DNA of 64,000 nucleotides, taken from assembly GCF_022829685.1 (NCBI RefSeq), contig NZ_JAKSYE010000055.1:28318-92317 (forward strand), written 5' to 3'. Source of the stretch: Methylobacterium sp. E-045. GTDB taxonomy: Bacteria > Pseudomonadota > Alphaproteobacteria > Rhizobiales > Beijerinckiaceae. Each line of letters starts with the position of its first letter. Within the stretch, counting starts at the first letter, position 1. The notes under the pieces are model-generated. The model was given only the letters and a program-made list of their open reading frames with translations. It was not told the DNA's origin and made no database searches. The translations under genes and the position numbers were made by a program. This document shows positions 28,754-37,423 of this stretch, piece after piece.

Positions 28754-30385
28754 ATGGATCTCAGACCCTACCAGCGCGCCAGCCTCGATGCCCTCTATGC
28801 CTCGTGGCGCGACGAGACCGGCGACGGGCTGATCGTCCTGCCCACCGGGGCGGGCAAGGCTTTCGTCATCGCGGCCCTGGTGCGGGAGGTGATCGCCGAC
28901 CGCCCCGAGGCACGGATCGCCATCGTCACCCATACCCGCGAGCTCATCGCCCAGAATCACCGTGAACTCGTGGCCTACTGGCCGGATGCGCCGGCCGGCA
29001 TCTACTCCGCCGGTCTCAACCGGCGCGACACCGCGACACAGATCCTGTTCTGCGGCATCCAATCGGTCTGGAACCGCCTCGACGCCATCGGCGCCTTCGA
29101 CGTCGTGGTGGTGGACGAGGCACATCTGATCCCGCGCGATGCCGAGACCCGCTACGGCCGCTTCCTTGCGGCCCTGCGTGCCGCCCGGCCGGATCTGCGC
29201 GTCGTCGGCCTCACGGCGACCCCGTACCGCCTCGACAGTGGCCGCCTCGACGAGGGCGAGGGCCGTCTGTTCGAGCGTATCGTCTACGAGGCCAATGTCG
29301 GCGACCTGATCCACCAGGGCTACCTCGCCCCCCTGATCTGCAAGGCCACCGCCACGGCGCTCGATGTCTCGGGCGTGGCCAAGCGCGGCGGCGACTACAT
29401 CCCGAGTGCCCTCGAAGCGGCGGTGAACCAGGATTGGATCACCCGCGCGGCGGTGGAGGAAATGGCCGGCTTCGGCCGCGACCGCCGGGCCTGGCTCGCC
29501 TTCTGCGCCGGTGTCGCCCATGCCGAGGCGGTGCGCGATGCGGTGCGGGCGGAGGGCTTCACCTGCGAGATGGTGACCGGCGAGACCGGCAAGCGTCAGC
29601 GCGATCGGATCGTGCGCGACTTCACCGCCGGGCGCCTGCGCTGCCTCACCTCGGTGGGCGTCCTCTCCACCGGGTTCAACGTTCCGCGCGTGGACCTCAT
29701 CGCCCTGTTGCGGCCGACCCAGAGCACGGGCCTCTACGTCCAGCAGGTGGGCCGTGCCCTGCGCACCGCGCCGGGGAAGTCCGATGCGCTGATTCTCGAC
29801 TATGCCGGGTTGGTGCGGATGCACGGGCCGGTGGACATCGTCACCGCGCGCAGTGCCGCCGCCATCAAGGGCCGGGAGGGAGAGGTGCGGGCCAAGCCCT
29901 GCCCCGGCTGCGGCGCCCTCATCGCCCTCAATGCCAGCACCTGCGAGGGGTGCTGGGTCGAGCCGGACGGGACCGACGAGGATGGGCCGGGCCACGAGGC
30001 GGCGGCCGATGACGAGCATCCGATCCTGTCCCGCACGGTTCCGGTCTGGCAAGGGGTCTCCCGGTGGCGGCTCGGTCGCCATGCGGCCTCGGGCAGCCTC
30101 GACGTCGAGTTCCAGACCGAGGACGGATCGAGCCACCGGGTGCGGATCGCCCTGGAACAGGCCGGCTATGGCCGCGAGAAGGCGGTGCAATGGTGGCGTC
30201 AGCTCGGCGGTGGGCGCGACGTGCCGATGACCGTCGCCGAGGCCCTGGCGCGGACCGACGATCTCACCCGCCCCGCCGCCATCCTGGTCCGCGCCAACGG
30301 CCGATTCTCGGAAAGCGTCAGCTATCGCTTCCCGGACGGCCGCACCTTCGTCGATACGCGCCGGCTCGCCGGAGCCGACGCCTGA
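28754..30385 (+). CDS. DEAD/DEAH-type SF2 helicase with altered Walker A
   Basis: A 543-aa superfamily 2 helicase. The start at 28754 (MDLRPYQRASLDAL) is where the Q-like motif begins. Motif I is PTGAGKA at 30-36, with Ala where Thr/Ser normally coordinates magnesium. Ia is THTRELIAQ, II is DEAH at 121-124, III is LTATP, and VI is QQVGRALR. A C4 zinc knuckle (CPGCGALI...CEGC) follows near 380-400. The C-terminal part has a WQGVSRWRLGRH-type segment and WWRQLGG, seen in related phage-like helicases. If the motif I change is genuine, ATP hydrolysis may be impaired. It resembles the SSL2-like helicases common in Methylobacterium. Confidence 0.85.
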   Translation: MDLRPYQRASLDALYASWRDETGDGLIVLPTGAGKAFVIAALVREVIADRPEARIAIVTHTRELIAQNHRELVAYWPDAPAGIYSAGLNRRDTATQILFCGIQSVWNRLDAIGAFDVVVVDEAHLIPRDAETRYGRFLAALRAARPDLRVVGLTATPYRLDSGRLDEGEGRLFERIVYEANVGDLIHQGYLAPLICKATATALDVSGVAKRGGDYIPSALEAAVNQDWITRAAVEEMAGFGRDRRAWLAFCAGVAHAEAVRDAVRAEGFTCEMVTGETGKRQRDRIVRDFTAGRLRCLTSVGVLSTGFNVPRVDLIALLRPTQSTGLYVQQVGRALRTAPGKSDALILDYAGLVRMHGPVDIVTARSAAAIKGREGEVRAKPCPGCGALIALNASTCEGCWVEPDGTDEDGPGHEAAADDEHPILSRTVPVWQGVSRWRLGRHAASGSLDVEFQTEDGSSHRVRIALEQAGYGREKAVQWWRQLGGGRDVPMTVAEALARTDDLTRPAAILVRANGRFSESVSYRFPDGRTFVDTRRLAGADA

Positions 30386-30395
30386 GCGCGCTCTC

Positions 30396-30809
30396 CTATG
30401 CCGAGACGCCGTGCTTCGTGAGCAGGCGTTCGGCGCTGTCGTTCCAGACCTCCATCGTCACGATCAGCCCGTCGCGGACGGTGAAGCGGTCGACGTAGCG
30501 GTTGCCCTCAAACGGGGTTCCGTCCGGCCATTCGCCGTAGAGGGTGCCGAGACTGTAAACCGTGGTGAACCCCTCCCCCGGCACCACGTCCAGCCGCTCC
30601 ATGCGTTTCTTCACCCAGGCATAGCGGCCCGCGTTGAACGCCGTCACCTCGCGCGGGTGCCGGAAGACGCGAGCACCGGTGAAGACGATCTCGATCCCCG
30701 GCGCCATGTAGCCCGCCGCTCTCTCCGGGTCCGGCACCATGGAAGCTTCGAGATAGGCGGTGACGATGGCCGCGTCGGCGCCGGTATCGGTTCTCGCTTG
30801 ATCGCTCAT
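30396..30809 (-). CDS. NTF2/SnoaL-like protein
   Basis: A 137-aa single-domain protein of the NTF2-like fold. Signs are IVTAYLEASMVPDPERAAGYMAPGIEIVF (first helices and strand), GRYAWVKKRMERLDV, and RYVDRFTVRDGLIVTMEVWNDSAERLL, the usual last strands. The start at 30809 has GGAG at good spacing. Such proteins are isomerases, hydrolases or binding proteins; catalysis cannot be assigned. It is divergent from the ABC transporter operon and may belong to the same pathway. Confidence 0.8.
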   Translation of the reverse strand: MSDQARTDTGADAAIVTAYLEASMVPDPERAAGYMAPGIEIVFTGARVFRHPREVTAFNAGRYAWVKKRMERLDVVPGEGFTTVYSLGTLYGEWPDGTPFEGNRYVDRFTVRDGLIVTMEVWNDSAERLLTKHGVSA

Positions 30810-30850
30810 GCTCTCGCTCTCCATTCGATCCCGAGCCTGCCCGAAGCTCG

Positions 30851-30885
30851 GCCAAAGTGCATGCAATAACTGTATGCAGTTTGGC
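30851..30885. promoter_or_regulatory. Large inverted repeat, candidate operator
   Basis: Arms GCCAAAGTGCAT and ATGCAGTTTGGC (11 of 12 pairs) are separated by 11 bases. It lies in the divergent promoter between the NTF2-like gene and the ABC transporter operon. Each arm also carries a TGCATGCA/TGTATGCA motif of the kind bound by GntR-family regulators. Binding by the nearby GntR protein is an inference. Confidence 0.6.
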
Positions 30886-30998
30886 GAGAAAGCGGGCAAT
30901 GAGGTTGGCGCCACATGAAATAATCGATTGAGTTCAACGGCCTGGCAAGTGGCATGGCGGTTGCGGCCACGGAAGCACGTCTTCCGGAGGTCCGATCC

Positions 30999-32186
30999 AT
31001 GCGCAAGCTCAGCCCATCGCCGATGACCCGCCGCCTCGCCCTCGGGGCGACCGCCCTGATCGGGCTCGCGCTGATCGCGCCGGTCCAGGCCGCCGAACCG
31101 ATCAAGATCGGCCTCGTCACCGCCCTGTCCGGTCAATCGGCGAAATCGGGCGAGGCGATCTCCCGCGGCATCGGGCTTGCCATCGACGAGATCAACGCGG
31201 CCGGCGGCGTCCTCGGACGGCCCCTGGAACTCGTGGCCCGCGACGACGAGGCCAACCCGTCGAAGGGCGTGCTCGCCGCCCGAGAGCTGATCCAGCGCGT
31301 CGGGGTCGTGGCCCTCGTCGGCGGCCTCGACACGCCGGTTTCCATGGCGATCGTGCCCATCGCGAACCAGATGAAGGTGCCCTTCCTCGGCCCCTGGGCG
31401 GCGGGCACCGGCATCACCCGCAACGGTGCCGCCGACAACTACGCGTTCCGGGTCTCGGCTGTGGACGCCCTCGTGGACGAGGCCCTCGTCGCCTACACCG
31501 TCAAGACCTACCAGGCCAAGAAGCCCGGCATGATCCTCGTCAACAACGCCTGGGGCGAGTCGAACCAGCAGGGTCTCACGGCCGCCCTGAAGGCCGCGGG
31601 CCTGCCTGCCGCCGGCATCGAGAAATTCGAGGCGTCCGATGTCGACATGGTGCCCCAGCTGACCCGGCTGAAGGAGGCCGGCGCCGACACCCTGTTCATG
31701 GTGGGCAATGTCGGTCCCTCGGCCCAGGTGGTCAAATCCCTCGACCGGATGGGCTGGACCGTCCCCGTCGTGTCGCATTGGGGACCGGCCGGGGGGCGGT
31801 TCGACGAACTCGCCGGGCCGAGCGCGGCCAAGGTCCATTTCATCCAGACCTTCACCTTCGCGGGCAACGCCGCGCCCAAGGCCGTCGCCGTGCTCGATGC
31901 CCTGAAGGCGAAGTATCCGGCGATCAAGTCCATGGCCGACGTGACCCCGGCGGTGGGGATCGCCAATGCCTACGACGCGACGCATCTCCTCGCCCTCGCG
32001 ATCGGCGAGGGGAAATCCACCAAGGGGCCGGAAGTGCGCGACGGGTTCTACAAGATCGCCACCTATCCCGGCCTGATCAAGACCTACGACAAGCCCTTCG
32101 CCCCGGACCGCCACGACGCGCTCGGGCCGCAGGACTACGTGTTCACGCGATTCAAGGACGGCGAGATCGTCGCCGTGTCGAACTGA
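30999..32186 (+). CDS. Branched-chain-type ABC transporter, substrate-binding protein
   Basis: A 395-aa periplasmic binding protein (type 1 fold, LivK/UrtA-like). GGAGGT at 30986-30991 sits 7 bases before the ATG at 30999. The signal peptide is MRKLSPSPMTRRLAL...VQAAEP, with TRR before the hydrophobic core; Sec is likely and Tat possible. The mature start IKIGLVTALSGQSAKSGEAI and DDEANPSKGVLAARELI are family hallmarks. It is first in the transporter operon. The ligand is unknown; amides, urea-like compounds or purine products fit the context. Confidence 0.92.
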   Translation: MRKLSPSPMTRRLALGATALIGLALIAPVQAAEPIKIGLVTALSGQSAKSGEAISRGIGLAIDEINAAGGVLGRPLELVARDDEANPSKGVLAARELIQRVGVVALVGGLDTPVSMAIVPIANQMKVPFLGPWAAGTGITRNGAADNYAFRVSAVDALVDEALVAYTVKTYQAKKPGMILVNNAWGESNQQGLTAALKAAGLPAAGIEKFEASDVDMVPQLTRLKEAGADTLFMVGNVGPSAQVVKSLDRMGWTVPVVSHWGPAGGRFDELAGPSAAKVHFIQTFTFAGNAAPKAVAVLDALKAKYPAIKSMADVTPAVGIANAYDATHLLALAIGEGKSTKGPEVRDGFYKIATYPGLIKTYDKPFAPDRHDALGPQDYVFTRFKDGEIVAVSN

Positions 32187-32220
32187 ACGGTCGGCAAGAC
32201 ACGGCGAGAGGGACAATTCC

Positions 32221-33090
32221 ATGCTGACCGGCTCCCTCGTGAGCGGCCTCGGTCTCGGGAGCATGTACGGGCTCATCGCCCTCGGCTTCCACGTGACCTA
32301 CGCCGTCTCCGGCACCGTGAACTTCGCGCAAGGGAGCGCCGTCACCCTCGGGGCGGTGCTCGGCTACATGCTCGGCATCACCCTCGGCTGGCCGATGCCC
32401 CTGGCGGTGGCGGCCTCCCTGGCCGGCTGCGCCCTTCTCGGCATCGTCGTCGAACGGATCCTGGTGCGTCCCTTCGTCGAGCGTGGCTCCGATGCCTGGC
32501 TGCTGGCCACGGTGGCGGGCGGCGTCGTCCTCGACAACGTCATCCTGTTCACCTTCGGCAAGGAGCCGCGCAGCCTGCCCTCGCCCCTGGCGCGGGAGCC
32601 GATCGACCTGTTCGGGACCGGAATCTACCCGCTGCAGATCGTGATCCCGGTGGTCGGCCTCGCCGTCGCCTTCGCCATCCGCACGGTGTTCCGCCGGACC
32701 GATCTCGGCCGCGTTCTGCTGGCGGTGGCGCAGAATGCCGACGCCGCGCGGCTGATGGGCATCGACGTGCGACGCACGGTGGCCTGCGCCTTCGCGCTCT
32801 CCGCCCTCCTCGCGGGCGCGGCGGGACTCCTCATCGCCCCGCTGTTCTCGGTCTCGGCCGAGATGGGCACCCTGTTCGGCATCAAGGCCTTCGCCGTCGC
32901 CATTCTCGGCGGCATCGGCTCCGCCACCGGCGTGGTCCTGGCCGGGTTGCTCTACGGCGTCGTGGAAGCCCTGGTTACCGGATATCTCGGCTCCGGCTAC
33001 ACCCAGATCGTCGTGTTCTCGGTGATCATCCTCGCGCTGGCGCTGCGCCCCGACGGCCTTCTCGGCCGGGCCGCCGTCAACAAGGTCTGA
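32221..33090 (+). CDS. Branched-chain-type ABC transporter permease (LivH)
   Basis: A 289-aa LivH-type permease with about eight membrane helices. Motifs are GLGLGSMYGLIALGFHVTYAVSGTVNFAQG near the start, FGKEPRSLPSP in the long loop, and AVAILGGIGSATGVVLAGLLYGVVEAL near the end. It starts 34 bases after the binding protein and is followed 4 bases on by the fused LivM-LivG-LivF gene. Confidence 0.93.
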   Translation: MLTGSLVSGLGLGSMYGLIALGFHVTYAVSGTVNFAQGSAVTLGAVLGYMLGITLGWPMPLAVAASLAGCALLGIVVERILVRPFVERGSDAWLLATVAGGVVLDNVILFTFGKEPRSLPSPLAREPIDLFGTGIYPLQIVIPVVGLAVAFAIRTVFRRTDLGRVLLAVAQNADAARLMGIDVRRTVACAFALSALLAGAAGLLIAPLFSVSAEMGTLFGIKAFAVAILGGIGSATGVVLAGLLYGVVEALVTGYLGSGYTQIVVFSVIILALALRPDGLLGRAAVNKV

Positions 33091-33094
33091 GCCG

Positions 33095-35560
33095 ATGCGC
33101 GCCGGAAGCTCCGCCCTGCCCCTCGTCATTCTCGCCCTGACCGCGGCGGGCCTCGCCCTCGTGGCCGCCACCGATGGCTACAGCCATTTCATCATCGCCC
33201 TCGTGGCGCTGACGACCCTGGCCGGAACGGGACTGAACGTCCTCCTCGGCCTCACCGGCCTGATCTCCTTCGGCCATGCCGGCTTCTACGCGATCGGCGC
33301 CTATGCGAGCGCCATCCTCACCCTCTCCGGAACCAGCTTCTGGCTGGCGCTCCCCGCCGCCGGTCTGCTCTCCGGAGTTCTCGGCGGCGTGCTCGCGATC
33401 CCCGCCATGCGGGTAAAGGGCCCCTACCTCGCCATGGTGACGATCGCCTTCGGCTTCATCGTCGAGCATGGGCTGATCGAGGGCGGCGCTCTCACCGGAG
33501 GCCAGAACGGCCTCGTCATCGCCACAGGGCCGACGCTGTTCGGATTCCCCTTCCTGGAACGCGAACTCGCGATCCTGTCGGTGCTCGGCGCGGGCCTCGC
33601 CCTCTACGGCTTCCACCGCCTCGCGCGCAGCCGCCTCGGCCTCGCCATGCGGGCGGTGCGCGACGCGGACGTGGCCGCCGCGTCCCTCGGTTTCGATCCG
33701 GTGCGGGTGAAGACCCTGGCCTTCATGATCTCGGCGGCACTGACCGGCCTCGCCGGGGCAGTGCTGCCGCCCCTGATGCTGTTCATCGCGCCGAGTTCGT
33801 TCCCGTTCACCCAGTCGATCCTGTTCGTGCTCTCGGTGGTGGTGGGCGGTGCCGGAACGGTGCTGGGGCCGCTCTTCGGTGCCCTCGTCACCGTTCTCCT
33901 GCCAGAGACCCTGTCAGGCCTCGCCGAATACCGCCTCCTGTTCTTCGGCCTCGCGACGCTGGTGGTGCTGTGGCTGGTGCCGGCGGGCATCGTCGGCAGC
34001 CTCGCCCGTCTGCTGCCGCGTCGGCTCTCCGGGGCCGCGTCCGGGACCGGCGGCGACGTCGTGTCCTACCTGGCCCAGCCGCGGCCCGAGGCGCTCGCGG
34101 TGGAGGGGATCGGCATCAGCTTCGGCGGCATCAAGGCGGCGCAGGACGTCTCGGTGACCGCCGCCCCCGGGGCCGTCACCAGCATCATCGGCCCGAACGG
34201 AGCCGGCAAGACCACCGTGCTCAACATGGTCTCGGGCTTCTACCGGCCCGGTGCCGGGGCGATCCGACTCGCGGGCAAAGATCTCGCCGGACTGCCCGCC
34301 CATCGCATCGCCCGCGCCGGCATCGCGCGGACCTACCAGACGACGCGGCTGTTCGGCTCCCTCTCGGTCATCGACAACGTGGCCCTCGCCATCGCCCCCG
34401 GACGCCTGTTCAGGGCGGGCGCCGGAAGCGACGTCGCCGCCGCCACCGCCCTCCTCGCTTTCGTCGGCTATACCGGGGCGCTCCACCGGCCCGCCGCCGA
34501 ACTGCCGCATGTGGACCGCCGCCTCGTCGAGATCGCACGCGCCCTCGCGGGCCGGCCGCGTGTCCTCCTCCTCGACGAGCCGGCGGCGGGTCTCACCCGT
34601 GCCGATACCGACCGCCTGGGCGGGCTGCTGCGTCGCATCGCGGCGTGCGGCGTCGCGGTGGTCCTCGTCGAACACGACATGCCCCTCGTCATGGGCATCT
34701 CGGACCATATCCTCGTCATGGATGCCGGACGACCCATCGCGCTGGGGGACGCCGCCACGGTGCGGGCCGATCCCGCCGTTCTGCGGGCCTATCTCGGTGG
34801 CGCCGACACCCCTGCCCGGCCGCGCGCATCCCCTTGGAAAGGTCCCGCCGACGCGGTTCTCTCGGCCCTCGACCTCACCGCCGGCTACGGTGCCGCGCCG
34901 GTCCTCGACCGTCTCTCCCTCGATGTCCGGCCCGGTGAGACCGTGGCGCTCCTCGGGGCGAACGGGGCCGGCAAATCCACCGCCATGCGGGCGCTCAGCG
35001 GCCTGCTGCGTCCCGTGGAAGGCGCGGTGATCCTGGAGGACCGCTCCATCGCAGGCCTGCCGGCCCACGCCATCGCCCGCCTCGGCCTCGCCCTGGTGCC
35101 CGAAGGCCGGCAGGTCTTTCCGGAACTCTCGGTGGTGGAGAATCTGCGGCTCGGCGCGCATGGACGCGAGACCCCCATCGATCCGAGCGAGGTGGAGGCC
35201 CTGCTCGACCGCTTCCCCCGCCTGCGCGACCGGGCCGCGAGCCGCGCCGGCCTGCTGTCGGGCGGGGAGCAGCAGATGCTCGCCATCGCCCGCGGGATGA
35301 TGGCGCATCCGCGCATTCTCCTTCTCGACGAACCCTCCCTCGGCCTCGCGCCCGCCATGATCAACGCCCTCTACGCCGTGGTGGCGGAGTTGCGCGACCA
35401 GGGCGTGACGATCCTTATCGTCGACCAGATGGCCGCACTGGCCTTGACCGTGGCGGATCGCGGCTACGTCCTGGAACAGGGCCGCGTCGTCGCCACGGGA
35501 TCGGCGGCGGAACTCTCCGCCGATGACGGTCTCGCCGCCGCCTATCTCGGTGCTGCGTGA
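33095..35560 (+). CDS. Fused LivM permease, LivG ATPase and LivF ATPase
   Basis: An 821-aa three-part fusion. Residues 1-305 are a LivM-type permease (GTGLNVLLGLTGLISFGHAGFYAIGAY, AVRDADVAAASLG). Residues 330-570 are a LivG-type ATPase: Walker A GPNGAGKT at 366-373 and Walker B LLLDEP at 491-496. Its signature region reads LPHVDRR instead of LSGGQ. Residues 587-821 are a LivF-type ATPase: Walker A GANGAGKS at 621-628, LSGGEQQ at 721-727 and LLLDEP at 742-747. Short Pro/Ala/Gly linkers join the parts. These are normally three genes; LivM-LivG fusions are known, and a single chain with all three is unusual. The frame is uninterrupted. Confidence 0.93.
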   Translation: MRAGSSALPLVILALTAAGLALVAATDGYSHFIIALVALTTLAGTGLNVLLGLTGLISFGHAGFYAIGAYASAILTLSGTSFWLALPAAGLLSGVLGGVLAIPAMRVKGPYLAMVTIAFGFIVEHGLIEGGALTGGQNGLVIATGPTLFGFPFLERELAILSVLGAGLALYGFHRLARSRLGLAMRAVRDADVAAASLGFDPVRVKTLAFMISAALTGLAGAVLPPLMLFIAPSSFPFTQSILFVLSVVVGGAGTVLGPLFGALVTVLLPETLSGLAEYRLLFFGLATLVVLWLVPAGIVGSLARLLPRRLSGAASGTGGDVVSYLAQPRPEALAVEGIGISFGGIKAAQDVSVTAAPGAVTSIIGPNGAGKTTVLNMVSGFYRPGAGAIRLAGKDLAGLPAHRIARAGIARTYQTTRLFGSLSVIDNVALAIAPGRLFRAGAGSDVAAATALLAFVGYTGALHRPAAELPHVDRRLVEIARALAGRPRVLLLDEPAAGLTRADTDRLGGLLRRIAACGVAVVLVEHDMPLVMGISDHILVMDAGRPIALGDAATVRADPAVLRAYLGGADTPARPRASPWKGPADAVLSALDLTAGYGAAPVLDRLSLDVRPGETVALLGANGAGKSTAMRALSGLLRPVEGAVILEDRSIAGLPAHAIARLGLALVPEGRQVFPELSVVENLRLGAHGRETPIDPSEVEALLDRFPRLRDRAASRAGLLSGGEQQMLAIARGMMAHPRILLLDEPSLGLAPAMINALYAVVAELRDQGVTILIVDQMAALALTVADRGYVLEQGRVVATGSAAELSADDGLAAAYLGAA

Positions 35561-35581
35561 TAGCCTGAGCGTACACGATCA

Positions 35582-36496
35582 ATGAGGGAGCGCGACGTTT
35601 TGACGGACGCAGCGAAGTACCATGGCCGCTATGCCTACAGCGCCCTGCCCGACCGCCCGGTCTATGAATGGCCGGGGGGCAAGCGCCTCGCCGTCTACAT
35701 GGCGCTCAATCTCGAAACCTTCGATTTCGGCTCGGGCCTCGGCGCCGAACTGGCCCCCGGCGGCCCTCAGCCGGACGTACTGAACTACGCCTGGCGCGAT
35801 TGGGGCAATCGGGTCGGCGCCTGGCGGATGAAGGCTTTGTTCGATGAGCTTCGCCTGCCCGCCAGCGTACTGGTGAACAGCAGGCTCTACGAGGATTGTC
35901 CCGGCCTCATCGAGGCCTTCCGGGCGCGGGGCGACGAGATCGTCGGGCATGGCCGCACCAATGCCGAGCGGCAGGGCGACCTCGATGAGGAGGCCGAGCG
36001 GTCGCTCATCGCGGAGGCCACTGCCGTCCTGACCCGGGAGGAAGGCAGGCCCCCCGCCGGATGGCTCGGTCCCTGGATCTCGCAATCCCGCGTCACGCCC
36101 GATCTCCTGGCGGAGGCCGGTTACCGCTACCTGCTCGACTGGGCCCATGACGACCAGCCGGTCTGGTTCTCCACCCGCGACGGCGGGCGTATCCTCTCCG
36201 TGCCGTATCCACAGGAACTCAACGACATTCCCGCCATCGTCGCGAGGAAGGAGTCGGCGCGGGATTTCTCCGCCATGATCGTCGATGCGTTCGACGAGAT
36301 GCTGCTGCAGTCGCGGGAGGCGCCCCTCGTCATGGGGATCGCCCTGCACCCCTACATCGTCGGCCAGCCGCACCGGCTCCGGCCGCTGCGGGAGGCGCTC
36401 GCTCATATCGCTTCCCATCGCGACGGCATCTGGCTGACCACCGCCGGAGGCATCGCCGGCCATGTGCTGGCGCGTGCGGAGCGCGATCCGCGATAG
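35582..36496 (+). CDS. Polysaccharide deacetylase-family hydrolase (allantoinase/PuuE-like)
   Basis: A 304-aa NodB-fold protein. The strand-1 motif is altered to MALNLETFDFG, as in PuuE-like allantoinases and related amide hydrolases, rather than TFDDG. The second metal motif reads GDEIVGHGRTNAERQ. Later strands are WLGPWISQS, VPYPQELND and MGIALHPYIVGQPHRL. It follows the transporter fusion by 21 bases on the same strand, so the transported solute is probably its substrate or precursor. Function may be hydrolysis of an allantoin-like or other N-acyl/amide compound. Confidence 0.85.
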   Translation: MRERDVLTDAAKYHGRYAYSALPDRPVYEWPGGKRLAVYMALNLETFDFGSGLGAELAPGGPQPDVLNYAWRDWGNRVGAWRMKALFDELRLPASVLVNSRLYEDCPGLIEAFRARGDEIVGHGRTNAERQGDLDEEAERSLIAEATAVLTREEGRPPAGWLGPWISQSRVTPDLLAEAGYRYLLDWAHDDQPVWFSTRDGGRILSVPYPQELNDIPAIVARKESARDFSAMIVDAFDEMLLQSREAPLVMGIALHPYIVGQPHRLRPLREALAHIASHRDGIWLTTAGGIAGHVLARAERDPR

Positions 36497-36616
36497 GGCG
36501 GCGCCACGGGGCAGAAGCGTCGGGCGACGAGTTCGGCAAGTCCGGGCGAAATCCGCCGGTCAGAGATGTGGTATAAAAGGGTGGAAGGTGCCGGAACCTT
36601 GCGCCATATAGGAGCC

Positions 36617-36814
36617 ATGACTGAAACATCGACATACCCCTACACCCTGGAAATCCTCAGCCCCCGCACCGAGGGCGCGACCTATCAGTGGGCCATTCGC
36701 AAAGGCGGCAAGCTCGTCCAGCGTTCGGATCGGAGCCTGACCAGCGAGGCCAAGGCCCGCGAGAACGGACTCGCCCAGATCGAGAAGCTTCTTTCCGGCT
36801 TCGGCGAGCGGTAA
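36617..36814 (+). CDS. Small hypothetical protein, 65 aa
   Basis: A soluble protein starting MTETSTYPYTLEIL. It contains GATYQWAIRKGGKLVQRSDRS, which looks like a short antiparallel sheet, then a helix (SEAKARENGLAQIEKLLSG). The start at 36617 is preferred over an in-frame ATG at 36566, whose first codons overlap an AT-rich, promoter-like GTATAAAAGG. No known function. Confidence 0.65.
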   Translation: MTETSTYPYTLEILSPRTEGATYQWAIRKGGKLVQRSDRSLTSEAKARENGLAQIEKLLSGFGER

Positions 36815-36901
36815 GCCCGTCGTCCTTCGATCACGGTTGCGGGCAGCGGAGGCTGACGACCGATACGTCGCCGCGGCGATGCCGTGGCGGCCGCGCGCTT
36901 T

Positions 36902-36941
36902 GGAGACGCCCGAGCCGGGAATGGCCGGCGGGGGCGTCTCC
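36902..36941. terminator. Long hairpin after small gene
   Basis: Perfect 10-bp arms GGAGACGCCC and GGGCGTCTCC enclose 20 bases that contain a second inner pair (CCGG/CCGG). It lies 88 bases after the 65-aa gene. There is no T tract. It is a terminator or a structured RNA element. Confidence 0.45.
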
Positions 36942-37109
36942 GGCTTCCAGGGTCACGGAGGCCTTCGAAGGCGCGGTTCGTCCCATCTCCTAGGACGTCA
37001 CTCTTGCGAAGATGAAGACGGGATGAAGCGTCGTTCCATTTTGCAATCCGTCCTGGTATATTATATCCCAGCAATGCAGCTATGATGCCGATCGCTGGGA
37101 GGCCGTTCC

Positions 37110-37289
37110 ATGGCGAAGCCGATACAACCCGATCGTCCGATTTGGCCCCAGCTTCCCGACACGCCCGGCGACGTCGATCCGGTGTCCGACGATCGGCTTC
37201 CGGCGGGTGAGCAAATACCGAGCCTGCCGCAAGCCGATTGCATATCCGCCGACCCGGCGGAGTGTAGCGAGCCCGCGCCTCTGCATTGA
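37110..37289 (+). CDS. Small hypothetical protein, 59 aa
   Basis: ATG at 37110 is preceded by GGGAGG at 37097-37102, 7 bases away, one of the best ribosome sites in the area. The product begins MAKPIQPDRPIWPQLPDTPG and is Pro/Asp-rich with two Cys near the end and no membrane segment. An AT-rich stretch (about 37055-37085) upstream could be its promoter. Its function is unknown. Confidence 0.6.
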   Translation: MAKPIQPDRPIWPQLPDTPGDVDPVSDDRLPAGEQIPSLPQADCISADPAECSEPAPLH

Positions 37290-37423
37290 GCGCTGCAGTC
37301 ATGGCCGGTGAGAGCCAAGAGTCGCAGGTCGGAGCAGGACGATAACACTGCGAAGCTTGAAACCTCTTGTCGGCCATATCGGTTGGCATCCCAGAGAGTC
37401 ATTCGTGAACTTGGGGATGTTTG

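Noticed and set aside
30396..32276. 626-codon minus-strand frame across the binding-protein gene
   Set aside because: Only its last 137 codons (NTF2-like) look like a protein; the rest is antisense of the binding protein.
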